The notes below the pieces were generated by a model. It searched no databases. It saw only the letters and a list, made by a program, of their open reading frames with translations, and was not told where the DNA came from. From Ramlibacter terrae (GTDB taxonomy: Bacteria; Pseudomonadota; Gammaproteobacteria; Burkholderiales; Burkholderiaceae_C), in contig CP053418.1 in assembly GCA_013127575.1 (NCBI GenBank), positions 1,054,001 through 1,118,000 of the forward strand: a stretch of 64,000 nucleotides of DNA, in the 5' to 3' direction. Below, in pieces: positions 52,753 through 61,281 of the stretch; the stretch's first letter is position 1, and every line of letters starts with the position of its first letter. A program made the translations under genes and the position numbers.

Positions 52753-55204
52753 ATGGCGAAACGCAAGGGACCGTCGCGCGCATGGATGGCCGACCGCGGC
52801 TGGAAGGCCTTCGCGTTCCAGCAGGAGGTGTGGCAGGCGGTGGCCGACGGGCGCAGCGGCATGCTGCATGCCACCACGGGTTCGGGCAAGACGTACGCGG
52901 TGTGGCTCGGCATGCTCGACGCGCTGCTGGCGCGGCATCCGCGCGGCCGCGGCGCGGAGCCCTTGCGCGCCATCTGGCTCACGCCCATGCGCGCGCTCGC
53001 GTCGGACACCGCGAAGGCGCTGGCGCAGCCGCTGAACGCGCTGGCGCCTACACGGACCCTCGGCCTGCGCACCGGCGACACGGCGAGCGCGGAGCGCGCG
53101 CGCCGGGACCGGCGCATGCCCACCGTGCTGGTGACGACGCCGGAATCGCTCACGCTGATGCTCACCCGCGAGGCGTCGCGCGAGGAACTCGCCGGCGTGG
53201 AGTTCGTCGTGGTGGACGAGTGGCACGAGCTGATCGGCAGCAAGCGCGGCGTCCGGTGCAGCTGGCCCTGGCCCGCTTGCGCCGGCTCCATCCCGGCCTG
53301 GTGACTGGGGCCTGAGCGCCACGCTCGGCAACCTGGAAGAGGCGATGGCGGTGCTGTGCGGTCCCGACCCCGAGCCGCCGCCCTTGCTGGTGCGCGGCAA
53401 GATCGACAAGACGCTGGTGATCGACACGCTGATCCCGCCCGACCCGGGCAAGTACTCGTGGGCGGGGCATCTCGGCGCGCGCATGCAGGTGCCGGTGGTG
53501 GAGGAGATCGAGCGGTCCGGCACCACGCTCGTGTTCACCAACGTGCGTTCGCAGGCCGAGGTCTGGTACCAGCTGCTGCTGGAGGCGCGGCCCGAATGGG
53601 CGGGCCACATCGCGCTGCACCACGGCTCGCTCGACAAGGGCACGCGCGAGTGGGTGGAGCAGGGCCTGAAGGAAGGCACGTTGCGCGCGGTGGTCGCCAC
53701 TTCGTCGCTCGATCTCGGTGTCGACTTCCTGCCGGTGGAGCGCGTGCTGCAGATCGGGTCGGCCAAGGGCGTCGCCCGCATGATGCAGCGCGCCGGCCGC
53801 AGCGGCCATGCGCCCGGACGCGCGAGCCGCGTCACGCTCGTTCCCACGAACACGCTGGAGATCATCGAAGCCGCGGCGGCGCGGCGCGCCGCGCAGGCGG
53901 GCCGCGTCGAGAAGCGCACGCCGCCCGACAAGCCGCTGGACGTGCTGGTGCAGCACATCGTCACCGTGGCGCTCGGCGGCGGCTTCGAGGCCGATGCGCT
54001 GCACGCGGAAGTGGCGTCGGCGTGGTCGTACCGCAACCTCACGCGCGCCGAGTTCGACTGGGCGGTCGCCTTCTGCGAGCGCGGCGGCGAAAGCCTCGGC
54101 GCCTATCCCGAGTACCACCGCATCGTGCGCGGCGAGGATGGCGTCTACCGGGTCAAGGACGGCGGCGTCGCCAAGCGGCACCGCGCCGGGCATCGGCACG
54201 ATCGTCAGCGACGCGTCCATGCAGGTCAAGTACATGAGCGGCGCCAGCTGGGCACGATGGAAGAAGGGTTCATCGCCCGCCTGCGCAAGGGCGACTGCTT
54301 CTTCTTCGCCGGCCGGCTGCTGGAGTTCATCCGCGTGCAGGACATGGCGGCCTACGTGAAGAAGGCGACGCGGCACAAGGGCACGGTGCCGACCGGATGG
54401 GCGCCAAGATGGCGCTCTCCGCCGAACTGAGCGACGCCGTGCTGGAGATGATGCAGGAGGGCGCGCAGGGCACGTACACCGAGCCCGAACTGGAAGCGGC
54501 GCGGCCGATGCTGCTGACGCAGCAGCGCCTGTCGAAGATCCCCACGCCGCGCACGCTGCTGGTGGAAAGCTTCCGGTCGCGCGAAGGGCAGCACCTGTAC
54601 GTCTACCCGTTCGCGGGCCGCAACGTGCACCTCGGGCTCGCCAGCCTGCTGGCGTGGCGCCTCGCGCGCGACGCGCCCAACACCTTCAGCATCTCGATCA
54701 ACGACTACGGGCTCGAACTGGTGAGCGCGGCGCCCTTCGACGTCGGGCCGGTGACCAGCGGCATGCTGTTCAGCGCCGACGACCTGCTGCACGACGTGCT
54801 CGCCTCGCTCAACTCCACCGAGCTGGCGCAGCGGCGCTTCCGCGAGATCGCGCGGGTGGCGGGACTCATCTCCACCGGCTATCCGGGCCAGCCGAAAAGC
54901 ACGCGGCAGCTGCAGGCATCGAGCGCGCTGTTCTTCGAGGTGTTCCGCAAGTACGACGCCGGCAACCTGCTGTTGAACCAGGCCGAGCGCGAGGTCCTGA
55001 GCCGGGGAGCTGGAGATCTCGCGCCTGGGCGAAACGCTGCGGCGGATGCGCGAGAAGACGCTCGATTTCGTGGAGCTGCGGCACCCCAGCCCCATGAGCG
55101 TCCCGCTGATGGTGGAGCGCTTCCGCGAGAAGCTGTCCACCGAGCAGCTGTCGCAGCGCCTCGATCGCATCCTGCGCGACATGGAGGGCGACGCCGCCTC
55201 CTAG
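52753..55204 (+). CDS. Ligase-associated DEXH-box helicase (Lhr-Core type)
   Basis: About 820 residues. Walker A TTGSGKT at residues 41-47, motif Ia [25 protein letters not shown] box [10 protein letters not shown], motif III LSATLGN, motif V-VI region [11 protein letters not shown] and [11 protein letters not shown], followed by the Lhr winged-helix and core domains. Breaks at about 53252 (CCAGG), 53309 and 54395 (CCTGG), others near 54185, 54250 and 55005. The Lhr-Core/ligase/MBL exonuclease set acts in DNA repair; here the ligase and exonuclease lie 8 kb upstream on the same strand. Confidence 0.9.
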
Positions 55205-55325
55205 CCGCGGCTCTGCATTTTTCCTACACCAGCTTCCTCCCTGTCCCACCCGCGCCCCAAGGCCGGGCTTCTACATTGGACTTGTCGGGGCAGAGCACCC
55301 CGGCATCATCAGTCTGGGAGTAGTC

Positions 55326-55762
55326 ATGCAAGCAATCCTGAAGAAGGGCGCCACAGCCGCCGCCTCGCTGGCGGTCCTGCTGGCGCTGGGCGCCTGTGGC
55401 GACCGCATCGAGAACACCGAAATGCCGCAGCCGGAACAGGCCAACGTCGAGATCAACCGGCAGGGCATGGAAGGCGCGAAGGACGAGGCCACGGCGCAAG
55501 GCGTGGCCAACGACACCGCCACGATGGGCGCCGCGCCGGCCACGGCAGCGGAAGATCCGGACGTGCAGATCGCCAACGAGGTCAAGACGACGCTGGCGAC
55601 GCACCCAGATTTCGGCGCCGTGAAGATCGACGTCCACAGCGACGACGGCAAGGTGACGCTGCGCGGCCGGGCGCCCGACCCGTCGGCCAAGAAAAGGCCG
55701 CCGAGATCGCCGGCGCCGTGCGCAACGTGAAGTCGGTGGAGAACCTGCTGACGCTCGGCTGA
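55326..55762 (+). CDS. BON-domain lipoprotein
   Basis: About 145 residues. Signal peptide with lipobox LALGAC, then an acidic linker and one BON domain (IANEVKTTLATHPDFGAVKIDV). Break near 55690. BON proteins bind phospholipid or stabilise the envelope under osmotic stress (OsmY family). Convergent with a second BON gene; a shared terminator lies between. Confidence 0.85.
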
Positions 55763-55779
55763 ACGCCGTTCCCCAAAGC

Positions 55780-55806
55780 AAAAGGGCCGCGTCGAGCGGC
55801 CTTTTG
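55780..55806. terminator. Bidirectional terminator between the two BON genes
   Basis: GGCCGC (55785-55790) pairs with GCGGCC (55796-55801), loop GTCGA, flanked by an A-run on the left and TTTT on the right, so it can end transcription from both sides. Confidence 0.75.
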
Positions 55807-55840
55807 GCTTGCGGCACCGGAGTGCCGCAGAGCGATCGCC

Positions 55841-56155
55841 TTACGGACGGACGACCAGGTTGTTGCGGACTTCGCGCACGCCGCGGGTGGAGCGGGCGAT
55901 GTTCTCGGCCTGCTGCTTTTCGGCGGACGACTTGGCGAAGCCGGACAGGGCCACGGCGCCATTCAGCGTGTCGACGTTGATCGACAGGCCGCCGGTGGTC
56001 TTGTCTTCGATCAGCTTGGCCTTCACGGCGGCGGTGATCGTGCGGTCGTCGACGTAGGTGCCGGCATCGGTCTGGCCGCGCATCACGGCGCAACCGGTGG
56101 ACACGAGGGTGAGGCCGGTCAGGACGGCGAAAGCGAGAGCGCGAGCGTGTTTCAT
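55841..56155 (-). CDS. BON-domain lipoprotein (OsmY-like)
   Basis: 104 residues, intact. Signal peptide and lipobox LVSTGC. One BON domain: TITAAVKAKLIEDKTTGGLS, GAVALSGFAKSSAEKQQAE, VREVRNNLVVRP. Convergent with the first BON gene. Likely an envelope-stress protein. Confidence 0.88.
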   Translation of the reverse strand: MKHARALAFAVLTGLTLVSTGCAVMRGQTDAGTYVDDRTITAAVKAKLIEDKTTGGLSINVDTLNGAVALSGFAKSSAEKQQAENIARSTRGVREVRNNLVVRP

Positions 56156-56252
56156 AGGGGACTCCTTCCCATTGGGTGGTTATCGTAGCGGTGCGTTTTC
56201 TTGCCAAGAGCTTGCCGGGTGGCCGCACCACACCTCCCGGTTTGCGTATTCG

Positions 56253-56712
56253 TCAGGGGCGGTCGTTGTCCTTGCGGTAATCCGAGGCCGACATCGCCGC
56301 CATCAGCAGTCCGGGCAGGTGCGAGGACTTGAGCAGGGCGATCAGCAGCGTGGTCACCGAAATCAGTTTCGGGGCCGCGCCAACGTCAGCGCCGCGCCCA
56401 GTCCGACCGAGATCGCGAGCAGCTGCACCGGCTTGCGCCGGGCGTAGCCGCGCATCAGCGGCGATGCGAGTTCGACCGCCATGTGGGCCGGGTGGTGGCG
56501 CCACCGGTGCCCATCGCATACCGCAGGTGCCCGAACCAGCCCTCGCCGGGCGGGGGCGGCGGCTCTTCGTAGTTGTCGTAGTCCGCAGCGTCGAAGGCGC
56601 TGCCGGCCGGCCGCGCCGACGACTCGTGCGGGTCGTGGCGGCGTTCGCGCCGGGCGATGTGCGCCACGATGGCCTGCCGGCTGCGCGCCAGCTTGTCCGA
56701 GGCATCAGACAT
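56253..56712 (-). CDS. Hypothetical inner-membrane protein (third member of YqjDE-type operon)
   Basis: About 150 residues. N-terminal charged helix MSDASDKLARSRQAIVAHI, then a Pro-rich acidic stretch and two hydrophobic segments at the C-terminus (LLAISVGLGAALTLA and TTLLIALLKSSHLPGLLM). Breaks near 56500 and 56375. Eighteen bases after the YqjE-like gene, same strand. No recognised domain. Confidence 0.6.
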
Positions 56713-56730
56713 TCGTCGTTCTCGTGAGGT

Positions 56731-57102
56731 TCATGAGCGCGCGCCGATGGCGCGCAGCGCCCGGGCGTCGGCGTCGATCTGCGCCTTCAGCTCGGTGAAC
56801 GTCTCCGCCGGCATCCGCTTGCGCGCCGCCATGAAGCCGCCCACGGCCATCGCCAGCGCGATGCCGGGCACGACGACCAGCGTCCAGTGGAAACCGTGCA
56901 GCGCGCCCAGCATGGCCGCGACGCCCGCCAGCACCGGGAACAGCAGGGCGCCCACCGTGGTGACGCCCCAGGCGATCGCGCGCTTGGCGACTTCGAGCCC
57001 CGCGGTGGAGGCCTCCTCGCGCACCAGTGCCGCGTAGCCGGAGACGTGCTCCATCACGAGCTCCGGCTTGGAGATCAGCACCGAGAAGATCGGGTGGATC
57101 AT
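56731..57102 (-). CDS. YqjE/phage-holin-3_6-like membrane protein
   Basis: 123 residues. ATG at 57102 (MIHPIFSVLISKPELVMEH). Two membrane helices (WGVTTVGALLFPVLAGVAAM and LVVVPGIALAMAVGGFMAA) and a basic/acidic tail. Such proteins accompany YqjD homologues at the inner membrane. The observed frame continues upstream into YqjD, but a slip near 57120 gives separate genes. Confidence 0.7.
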   Translation of the reverse strand: MIHPIFSVLISKPELVMEHVSGYAALVREEASTAGLEVAKRAIAWGVTTVGALLFPVLAGVAAMLGALHGFHWTLVVVPGIALAMAVGGFMAARKRMPAETFTELKAQIDADARALRAIGARS

Positions 57103-57115
57103 GGGCCGGGCGTCT

Positions 57116-57419
57116 TCAGAAGTACTTGTCTGGTCGCGGCGATGGCGCATGGCCAGCACCAGCCCCGCGACGGCGGCGCCGACGGCGGCGGCGATCAGCG
57201 CGGACTTCAGCGGATGCTCGTAGACGTAGCTCTTGCTGAGCGTGGCGTATTCGCCCATGTAGCGCTGCGCGGCGGCGGCGCGGTCCGACATGGCTTGCGC
57301 CGAGCGGCTGGCGGCGTCGTGCACGCCGGTTCGCAGGCTGTTGACCGTGTTGCTGGCCCGTTCCATGGCATCGTGGGCCATCCTGCGGGTGTTCTCGAGC
57401 GCCGGCGATCGCTGTTCAT
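57116..57419 (-). CDS. DUF883/YqjD-like membrane-anchored ribosome-binding-type protein
   Basis: About 100 residues. MNSDRRRSRT start, amphipathic helix region (SNTVNSLRTGVHDAASRSA, AMSDRAAAAQRYMGEYATLS), then YVYEHPLKSALIAAAVGAAVAGLVL, the single C-terminal membrane helix typical of DUF883. Breaks near 57395 and 57130; restored end RDKYF. E. coli YqjD anchors ribosomes in stationary phase; same fold, function inferred. Confidence 0.72.
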
Positions 57420-57568
57420 GTCGGAGTCCTCTCTTGTTGGGGATACGTTGGAGCCCGTTTCCGGGCAGGCACGAACGCAGTCCGTGGCCTGCGGCTAGCT
57501 TAGGCATATCCGCCGACGCAAGGCTCAGTACCCGGCGTGAACGGGTGTCGGCGGCGAGGGGCGGTGCC

Positions 57569-57586
57569 TGTAGGAGGGCGACTACA
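57569..57586. promoter_or_regulatory. 7-4-7 palindrome upstream of the YqjDE-type operon
   Basis: TGTAGGA, four bases, GACTACA. With 60194-60211 and 62837-62854 it fits the form TGTAGGA-N4-TCCTACA. It lies 150 bases upstream of the YqjD-like start (57419) and just beyond the kinase stop. Confidence 0.4.
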
Positions 57587-57595
57587 GGCGAAAAG

Positions 57596-58966
57596 TCAGG
57601 CCGTGGCCGCGACCGGCACGGCAGCCTTGGGGAGCACGGCGGCGATGCGCGTGCCAGCTCCCGGGCGGGAGGCCACCGTGAAGCGGCCGCCGGCGGCTTC
57701 GACCCGGTGGCGCATGCCGGCGAGCCCGTGCGTCGAGGGGCGCGCGGCTTGCGCGTCGAAGCCCTTGCCGTCGTCCTTGATCTCGACTTCGACGTGGTTG
57801 CTGTAGCTGCGCACGCTGATGTCGACCTGGCGCGCATCGGCGTACTTGCCCACGTTGGTGAGCGACTCCTGCACCAGCCGGTAGATCGTGAGCTGGCCCG
57901 ACTCGTCGAGTTCCACCTCCTCGACGCTGGTGGCGATCTCGATGCCGGAGCGTTCGGAAAATTCGCGCGCCAGGATTTCCAGCGCGGCGGTCAGGCCGAG
58001 GTTGGCGAGCGAGGAGGGCCGCAGGTCTTCGATGATGCGGCGCTTCAAGGCGATGCCGCTGTTGAGCGTCTCCGTCAGGTGCTGCAGCCGCTCGCCGATC
58101 TCCGGCGGCTGGCCCCCGAGTTTCGACTTGAGGCGTGCCACGTCGAGCTTGGCCGCCGTCAGCAGCGCGCCGAGTTCGTCGTGCAGTCGCGCGCGCAGGT
58201 GGCCGCGTTCTTCCTCGCGCACCTGCTGCAGGTGGGTGGCCAGCTGCGCCAGCGACGCCGTTCGGTCGCGCACCTGGCTTTCCAGCAGGTCGCGCTCCTG
58301 CTGCAGGGCGCGTTGCTGCTGTTCGCCGGCCAGCTTCAGCCGGGTGCTCTGGCGCAGGTAAAGGTAGAAGGCGGTGAGGGCTGCCGGGGCCACCACCGCG
58401 ATGCCGACGCGGGAGAGCCGCAGCGTCTGTTCCACCACGGTCTGGGCGGCCACCATGCCGGCGGTGGCGCTCTGGATGAGCTTGCCCGCCTGGTCGCGGA
58501 TGGCATCCATGTGCTCCTTGCCCACGTCCGTCATCAGCACGAACTTCCGGGCGTCCTCGTTGCCCTGCTTGCGCATCCGGACCGACAGGTCCATTTCGGC
58601 CAGCTTGCGCTGGACGTTCCGGGTGAGCTGGGCGAGGGTGGCCGAGTCGCCGGTGCCGGCCGGGTAGTTAGTCCGCAGGCCTTCCAGGTTCTGGCTGATC
58701 TCGGCCACGGCCGCGTTGTACGGCTCCGGGTAACGCGGATCGCCGGTCAGGAGGTAGCCGCGCGAACCGGTTTCCGCGTCCAGGACGTGCTGGAGCAGCC
58801 GGTTCACCGCATTGCGCGTGCGGGTGTACTCATCGATGCGATCGAGAGCACGGGTCGACTGGTTGTAGCCCGTCTCGTTGATTCCTATCAGCACGAGGGC
58901 GGCCATTGCCGCCAGGATGAGGCTGATCGCGATGCGGGGCAAAGCGAAAGAAGCCGGCAATTTCAC
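57596..58966 (-). CDS. CHASE3-domain sensor histidine kinase (NarX-like transmitter)
   Basis: 456 residues, intact. N-terminal helix (ISLILAAMAALVLIGI), CHASE3 domain (about residues 30-175, including DAETGSRGYLLTGDPRYPEP), second helix (GIAVVAPAALTAFYLYL), HisKA_3 with phospho-acceptor His262 in ARLHDELGALL, HATPase domain (NVGKYADARQV, IKDDGKGFDAQ, HGLAGMRHRVEAAGG). CHASE3 is an extracytoplasmic sensor of unknown ligand. Divergent from a NarL-type regulator, the natural partner. Confidence 0.9.
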   Translation of the reverse strand: MKLPASFALPRIAISLILAAMAALVLIGINETGYNQSTRALDRIDEYTRTRNAVNRLLQHVLDAETGSRGYLLTGDPRYPEPYNAAVAEISQNLEGLRTNYPAGTGDSATLAQLTRNVQRKLAEMDLSVRMRKQGNEDARKFVLMTDVGKEHMDAIRDQAGKLIQSATAGMVAAQTVVEQTLRLSRVGIAVVAPAALTAFYLYLRQSTRLKLAGEQQQRALQQERDLLESQVRDRTASLAQLATHLQQVREEERGHLRARLHDELGALLTAAKLDVARLKSKLGGQPPEIGERLQHLTETLNSGIALKRRIIEDLRPSSLANLGLTAALEILAREFSERSGIEIATSVEEVELDESGQLTIYRLVQESLTNVGKYADARQVDISVRSYSNHVEVEIKDDGKGFDAQAARPSTHGLAGMRHRVEAAGGRFTVASRPGAGTRIAAVLPKAAVPVAATA

Positions 58967-59021
58967 CCTAAAGCCTCACTGTTGTGAATAAAATCCGCTG
59001 GCGCCATGACTCAAGGGTAGG

Positions 59022-59041
59022 CCATTTCCATCCGGAAGTGG
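59022..59041. promoter_or_regulatory. 8-4-8 dyad between the divergent kinase and regulator genes
   Basis: CCATTTCC, four bases, GGAAGTGG (one mismatch). It sits 38 bases upstream of the regulator ATG and 56 bases upstream of the kinase start. A candidate autoregulation site for the pair. Confidence 0.4.
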
Positions 59042-59078
59042 GGCACAATGAAGCAAGCTTGGCGTTAGAAGGTGAAGC

Positions 59079-59709
59079 ATGATCAAAGTCGGCATTGTGG
59101 ATGACCACGCGATCGTTCGGTCGGGACTCAAGCAGTTCTTCTCCGAGCAGGTCGACCTGCGTGTCGTGGGCGAGGCATCCAGCGGCCGCGAGGCCATCGA
59201 CCTCGTCCGCACCACGGAAATGGACGTCCTGGTGATGGACCTGTCCATGCCCGGGCAAAGCGGTATCGACGCGCTGGGCATGATCCGCGCCAAGGCGCCG
59301 GACGTCGGCATCCTGATCCTCTCCGGCTACCCGGAAGAGCATTACGCGATGAACCTGATCCGCCAGGGCGCCAGCGGCTACCTGAACAAGGAATGCGAGC
59401 CGATGGAGATCGTCAACGCGATCCGCACGATCGCGCTGGGCCGCCGCTACATCTCCCCGGCCGTGGCCGAACTGCTGGCGCAGCAGCTCAACCGCAAGGA
59501 AGGCGGCGCGCCGCACGAGCAGCTGTCCGAGCGTGAGTTCGGTGTTCCTGAAGCTGGCCAAGGGCGAAACCGCCGGCGACATCGCCAAGGCGCTGTCGCT
59601 GTCGGTCAAGACGGTCAGCACGTACCGCACCCGCCTGATGGAGAAGATGAACCTCTCCTCCAACAGCGACCTGACGTACTACGCGCTCAAGAACAAGCTG
59701 ATCGACTGA
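59079..59709 (+). CDS. NarL/FixJ-family response regulator
   Basis: 210 residues. Receiver domain with acidic pocket VDDH, phospho-acceptor Asp54 in VLVMDLSMPG, and Lys in GYLNKECEP. LuxR-type HTH at the C-terminus (LSEREFQVFLKLAKGETAGD, then KTVSTYRTRLMEKMNL). A break near 59540 restores CCAGG and the consensus EFQVF. Divergent from the CHASE3 kinase. Confidence 0.92.
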
Positions 59710-59723
59710 TCAGCGCGCCGCGC

Positions 59724-60111
59724 TCACGTGGAGGCCGCCGGCCTCTCGCGCAGCGCCGGCAGTAGTCCACCAGCGCGTCGATCTCGTTCGACTTGTCGAA
59801 CACCGCATCGGCGCCGAGCTGGCTGCACCGTTTTCGCATGTCCGCCGTGGCGTAGTTGCTCAAGACGACCACGCGCTGGTTGCGTGCGCGCTCTGGCAGG
59901 CTTCGAGCACCCCGAGGCCGCTGCCCTGCTTCAGGAAAAGGTCGATGATGGCGAGGTCCCAGTCACCGCGGTGGCCGGCGAACCACGCCCGCGCCTCGTT
60001 CTCGGATTCGGCCCAGCCTGTGGATTCGACCGACGCCAGTTCCTCGAGCGTCCCGATCAGGTTGTCTCGAATCGTTGCGTTGTCTTCGACGATGTAGGTG
60101 CGCAGTTCCAC
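59724..60111 (-). CDS. Receiver-domain response regulator (no output domain)
   Basis: About 130 residues. RTYIVEDNATIRDNLIG, DLAIIDLFLKQGSGLGVLEA (phospho-acceptor Asp) and ATADMRKRCSQLGADAVFDKS (Thr/Ser and Lys) form a complete receiver. GTG at 60111 or 60132. A break near 59895 restores CCAGG. C-terminus short, ending at 59724. It may be a phosphate sink for the nearby kinase. Confidence 0.8.
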
Positions 60112-60193
60112 TCTTGTCCGCACGCGCCACACACGCGTGTCTTCCCGCTTCCCTCAGGCTCGCGGCATTCTGCCACCCCGGTCTGGCGCCCCC

Positions 60194-60211
60194 GGTAGGA
60201 ACTGTCCTACC
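60194..60211. promoter_or_regulatory. Perfect 7-4-7 palindrome between the receiver gene and a small gene
   Basis: GGTAGGA, ACTG, TCCTACC: the most complete of the TGTAGGA-N4-TCCTACA family. 83 bases upstream of the receiver start (60111) and 102 bases upstream of the small protein at 60313. A weaker half-like copy follows at 60221. Confidence 0.5.
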
Positions 60212-60312
60212 CTGCCGGTTTGTAGGTGGGTGCTGACATCCAGCCCGGCCGCAGGACGACGGACAACTGGTTTCGATTTTGCGACATTGGATGCCAGACC
60301 CAAGGCAACACC

Positions 60313-60464
60313 ATGAAGCTGCTCCTGCAAACCTCGATGATCTTCTTCGGCACGCTGCTCGCCGCCGCGCTGGTCGCCTGGGCGAGCCGGGGTCGGCCGA
60401 AGTGCAGATGGTCGGGGCGGCCAGCTCCGACACCGTGCTCGTCAGCCTGCTCGGCCTCGACTGA
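60313..60464 (+). CDS. Small membrane-anchored protein (about 50 residues)
   Basis: ATG at 60313 (AAGG seven bases upstream), MKLLLQTSMIFFGTLLAAAL forming one helix, then SAEVQMVGAASSDTVLVSL and stop at 60464 after a break near 60395. It overlaps the 3-prime end of the convergent moeB-like gene by 23 bases. Hypothetical; membrane-anchored or secreted. Confidence 0.5.
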
Positions 60465-61218
60465 GTTCGCCGCGCCCGGCGCACACCGGGCAGGCCGCGT
60501 CGCGCCGCACGCGCATTTCCGTCCACTCCATCGTCTTCGCATCCAGCATCTGCAGCCGCCCGGCCAGCGAGGTGCCCACGCCCAGCAGCAAGCGCAGGGC
60601 CTCCGCCGCCTGCATCGTCCCGATGATCCCCACGAGCGGCGCGAAAACGCCCATCGTCGCGCACTGCACCTCCTCGAAATCCTGCTGCGGCGGGAACACG
60701 CATGCATAGCACGGGCTCGCGGCATCGCGCGGGTCGTACACGCTCAGCTGGCCGTCGAAGCGGATGGCCGCGCCCGCCACCAGCGGCTTGCCGTGCCCGA
60801 CGCAGGCACGGTTGATCGCGTGCCGCGTCTGGAAGTTGTCGGTGCAATCCAGCACCACGTCGGCGGCGGCCACCAGTTCGCCGAGCGCCTGCGCGTCGGC
60901 GCGCACGACCACCGGACGCACCAGCACATCGGGGTTGACCGCCGCCACCGCCTGCTGCGCCGAAAGCGCCTTCGGCTGGCCGAGGCGTTCCGTGGTGTGC
61001 GCGATCTGCCGCTGCAGGTTGGTGAGGTCGACCGCGTCGTCGTCGACCAGCGTGATGCGGCCGACGCCCGCGCTGGCGAGATAGAGAACCGCCGGCGAGC
61101 CGAGGCCGCCCGCCCCGATCACGAGCACGTTCGCATCGAGCAGCCGCTGCTGGCCTTCGATCCCGACCTCGTCCAGCAGGATGTGGCGCGAGTAGCGAAG
61201 CAGCTGGTCGTCGGTCAT
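60442..61218 (-). CDS. moeB: HesA/MoeB/ThiF-family adenylyltransferase
   Basis: 258 residues, intact. ATP loop VIGAGGLGSPAVLYLASAGVG, R-x-x-x-R/NLQRQIAH, DCTDNFQTRHAINRAC and the zinc cysteines PCYACVFPP and CPVCAG. It adenylates the C-terminus of a ubiquitin-like sulfur carrier (MoaD or ThiS). Follows ctp on the same strand as is usual in this family. MoeB versus ThiF not decided by sequence. Confidence 0.88.
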   Translation of the reverse strand: MTDDQLLRYSRHILLDEVGIEGQQRLLDANVLVIGAGGLGSPAVLYLASAGVGRITLVDDDAVDLTNLQRQIAHTTERLGQPKALSAQQAVAAVNPDVLVRPVVVRADAQALGELVAAADVVLDCTDNFQTRHAINRACVGHGKPLVAGAAIRFDGQLSVYDPRDAASPCYACVFPPQQDFEEVQCATMGVFAPLVGIIGTMQAAEALRLLLGVGTSLAGRLQMLDAKTMEWTEMRVRRDAACPVCAGRGELSRGRAG

Positions 61219-61241
61219 TCCGCGATTGTGCCGCGCCCATG

Positions 61242-61263
61242 AAAAACGGCCCCGCGGGGCCGT
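61242..61263 (-). terminator. Intrinsic terminator after ctp
   Basis: Perfect palindrome ACGGCCCCGC/GGGGCCGT (61246-61263) followed on the minus strand by five T (61246-61242). Lies 19 bases after the ctp stop and before moeB. Confidence 0.75.
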
Positions 61264-61281
61264 CGTTCGGGGCGAAGGAGA

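Noticed and set aside
56731-57419. A single fused YqjD-YqjE protein
   Set aside because: The open frame spans both only because a slip near 57120 hides a natural stop (RDKYF end) and a separate ATG with a typical YqjE N-terminus follows.
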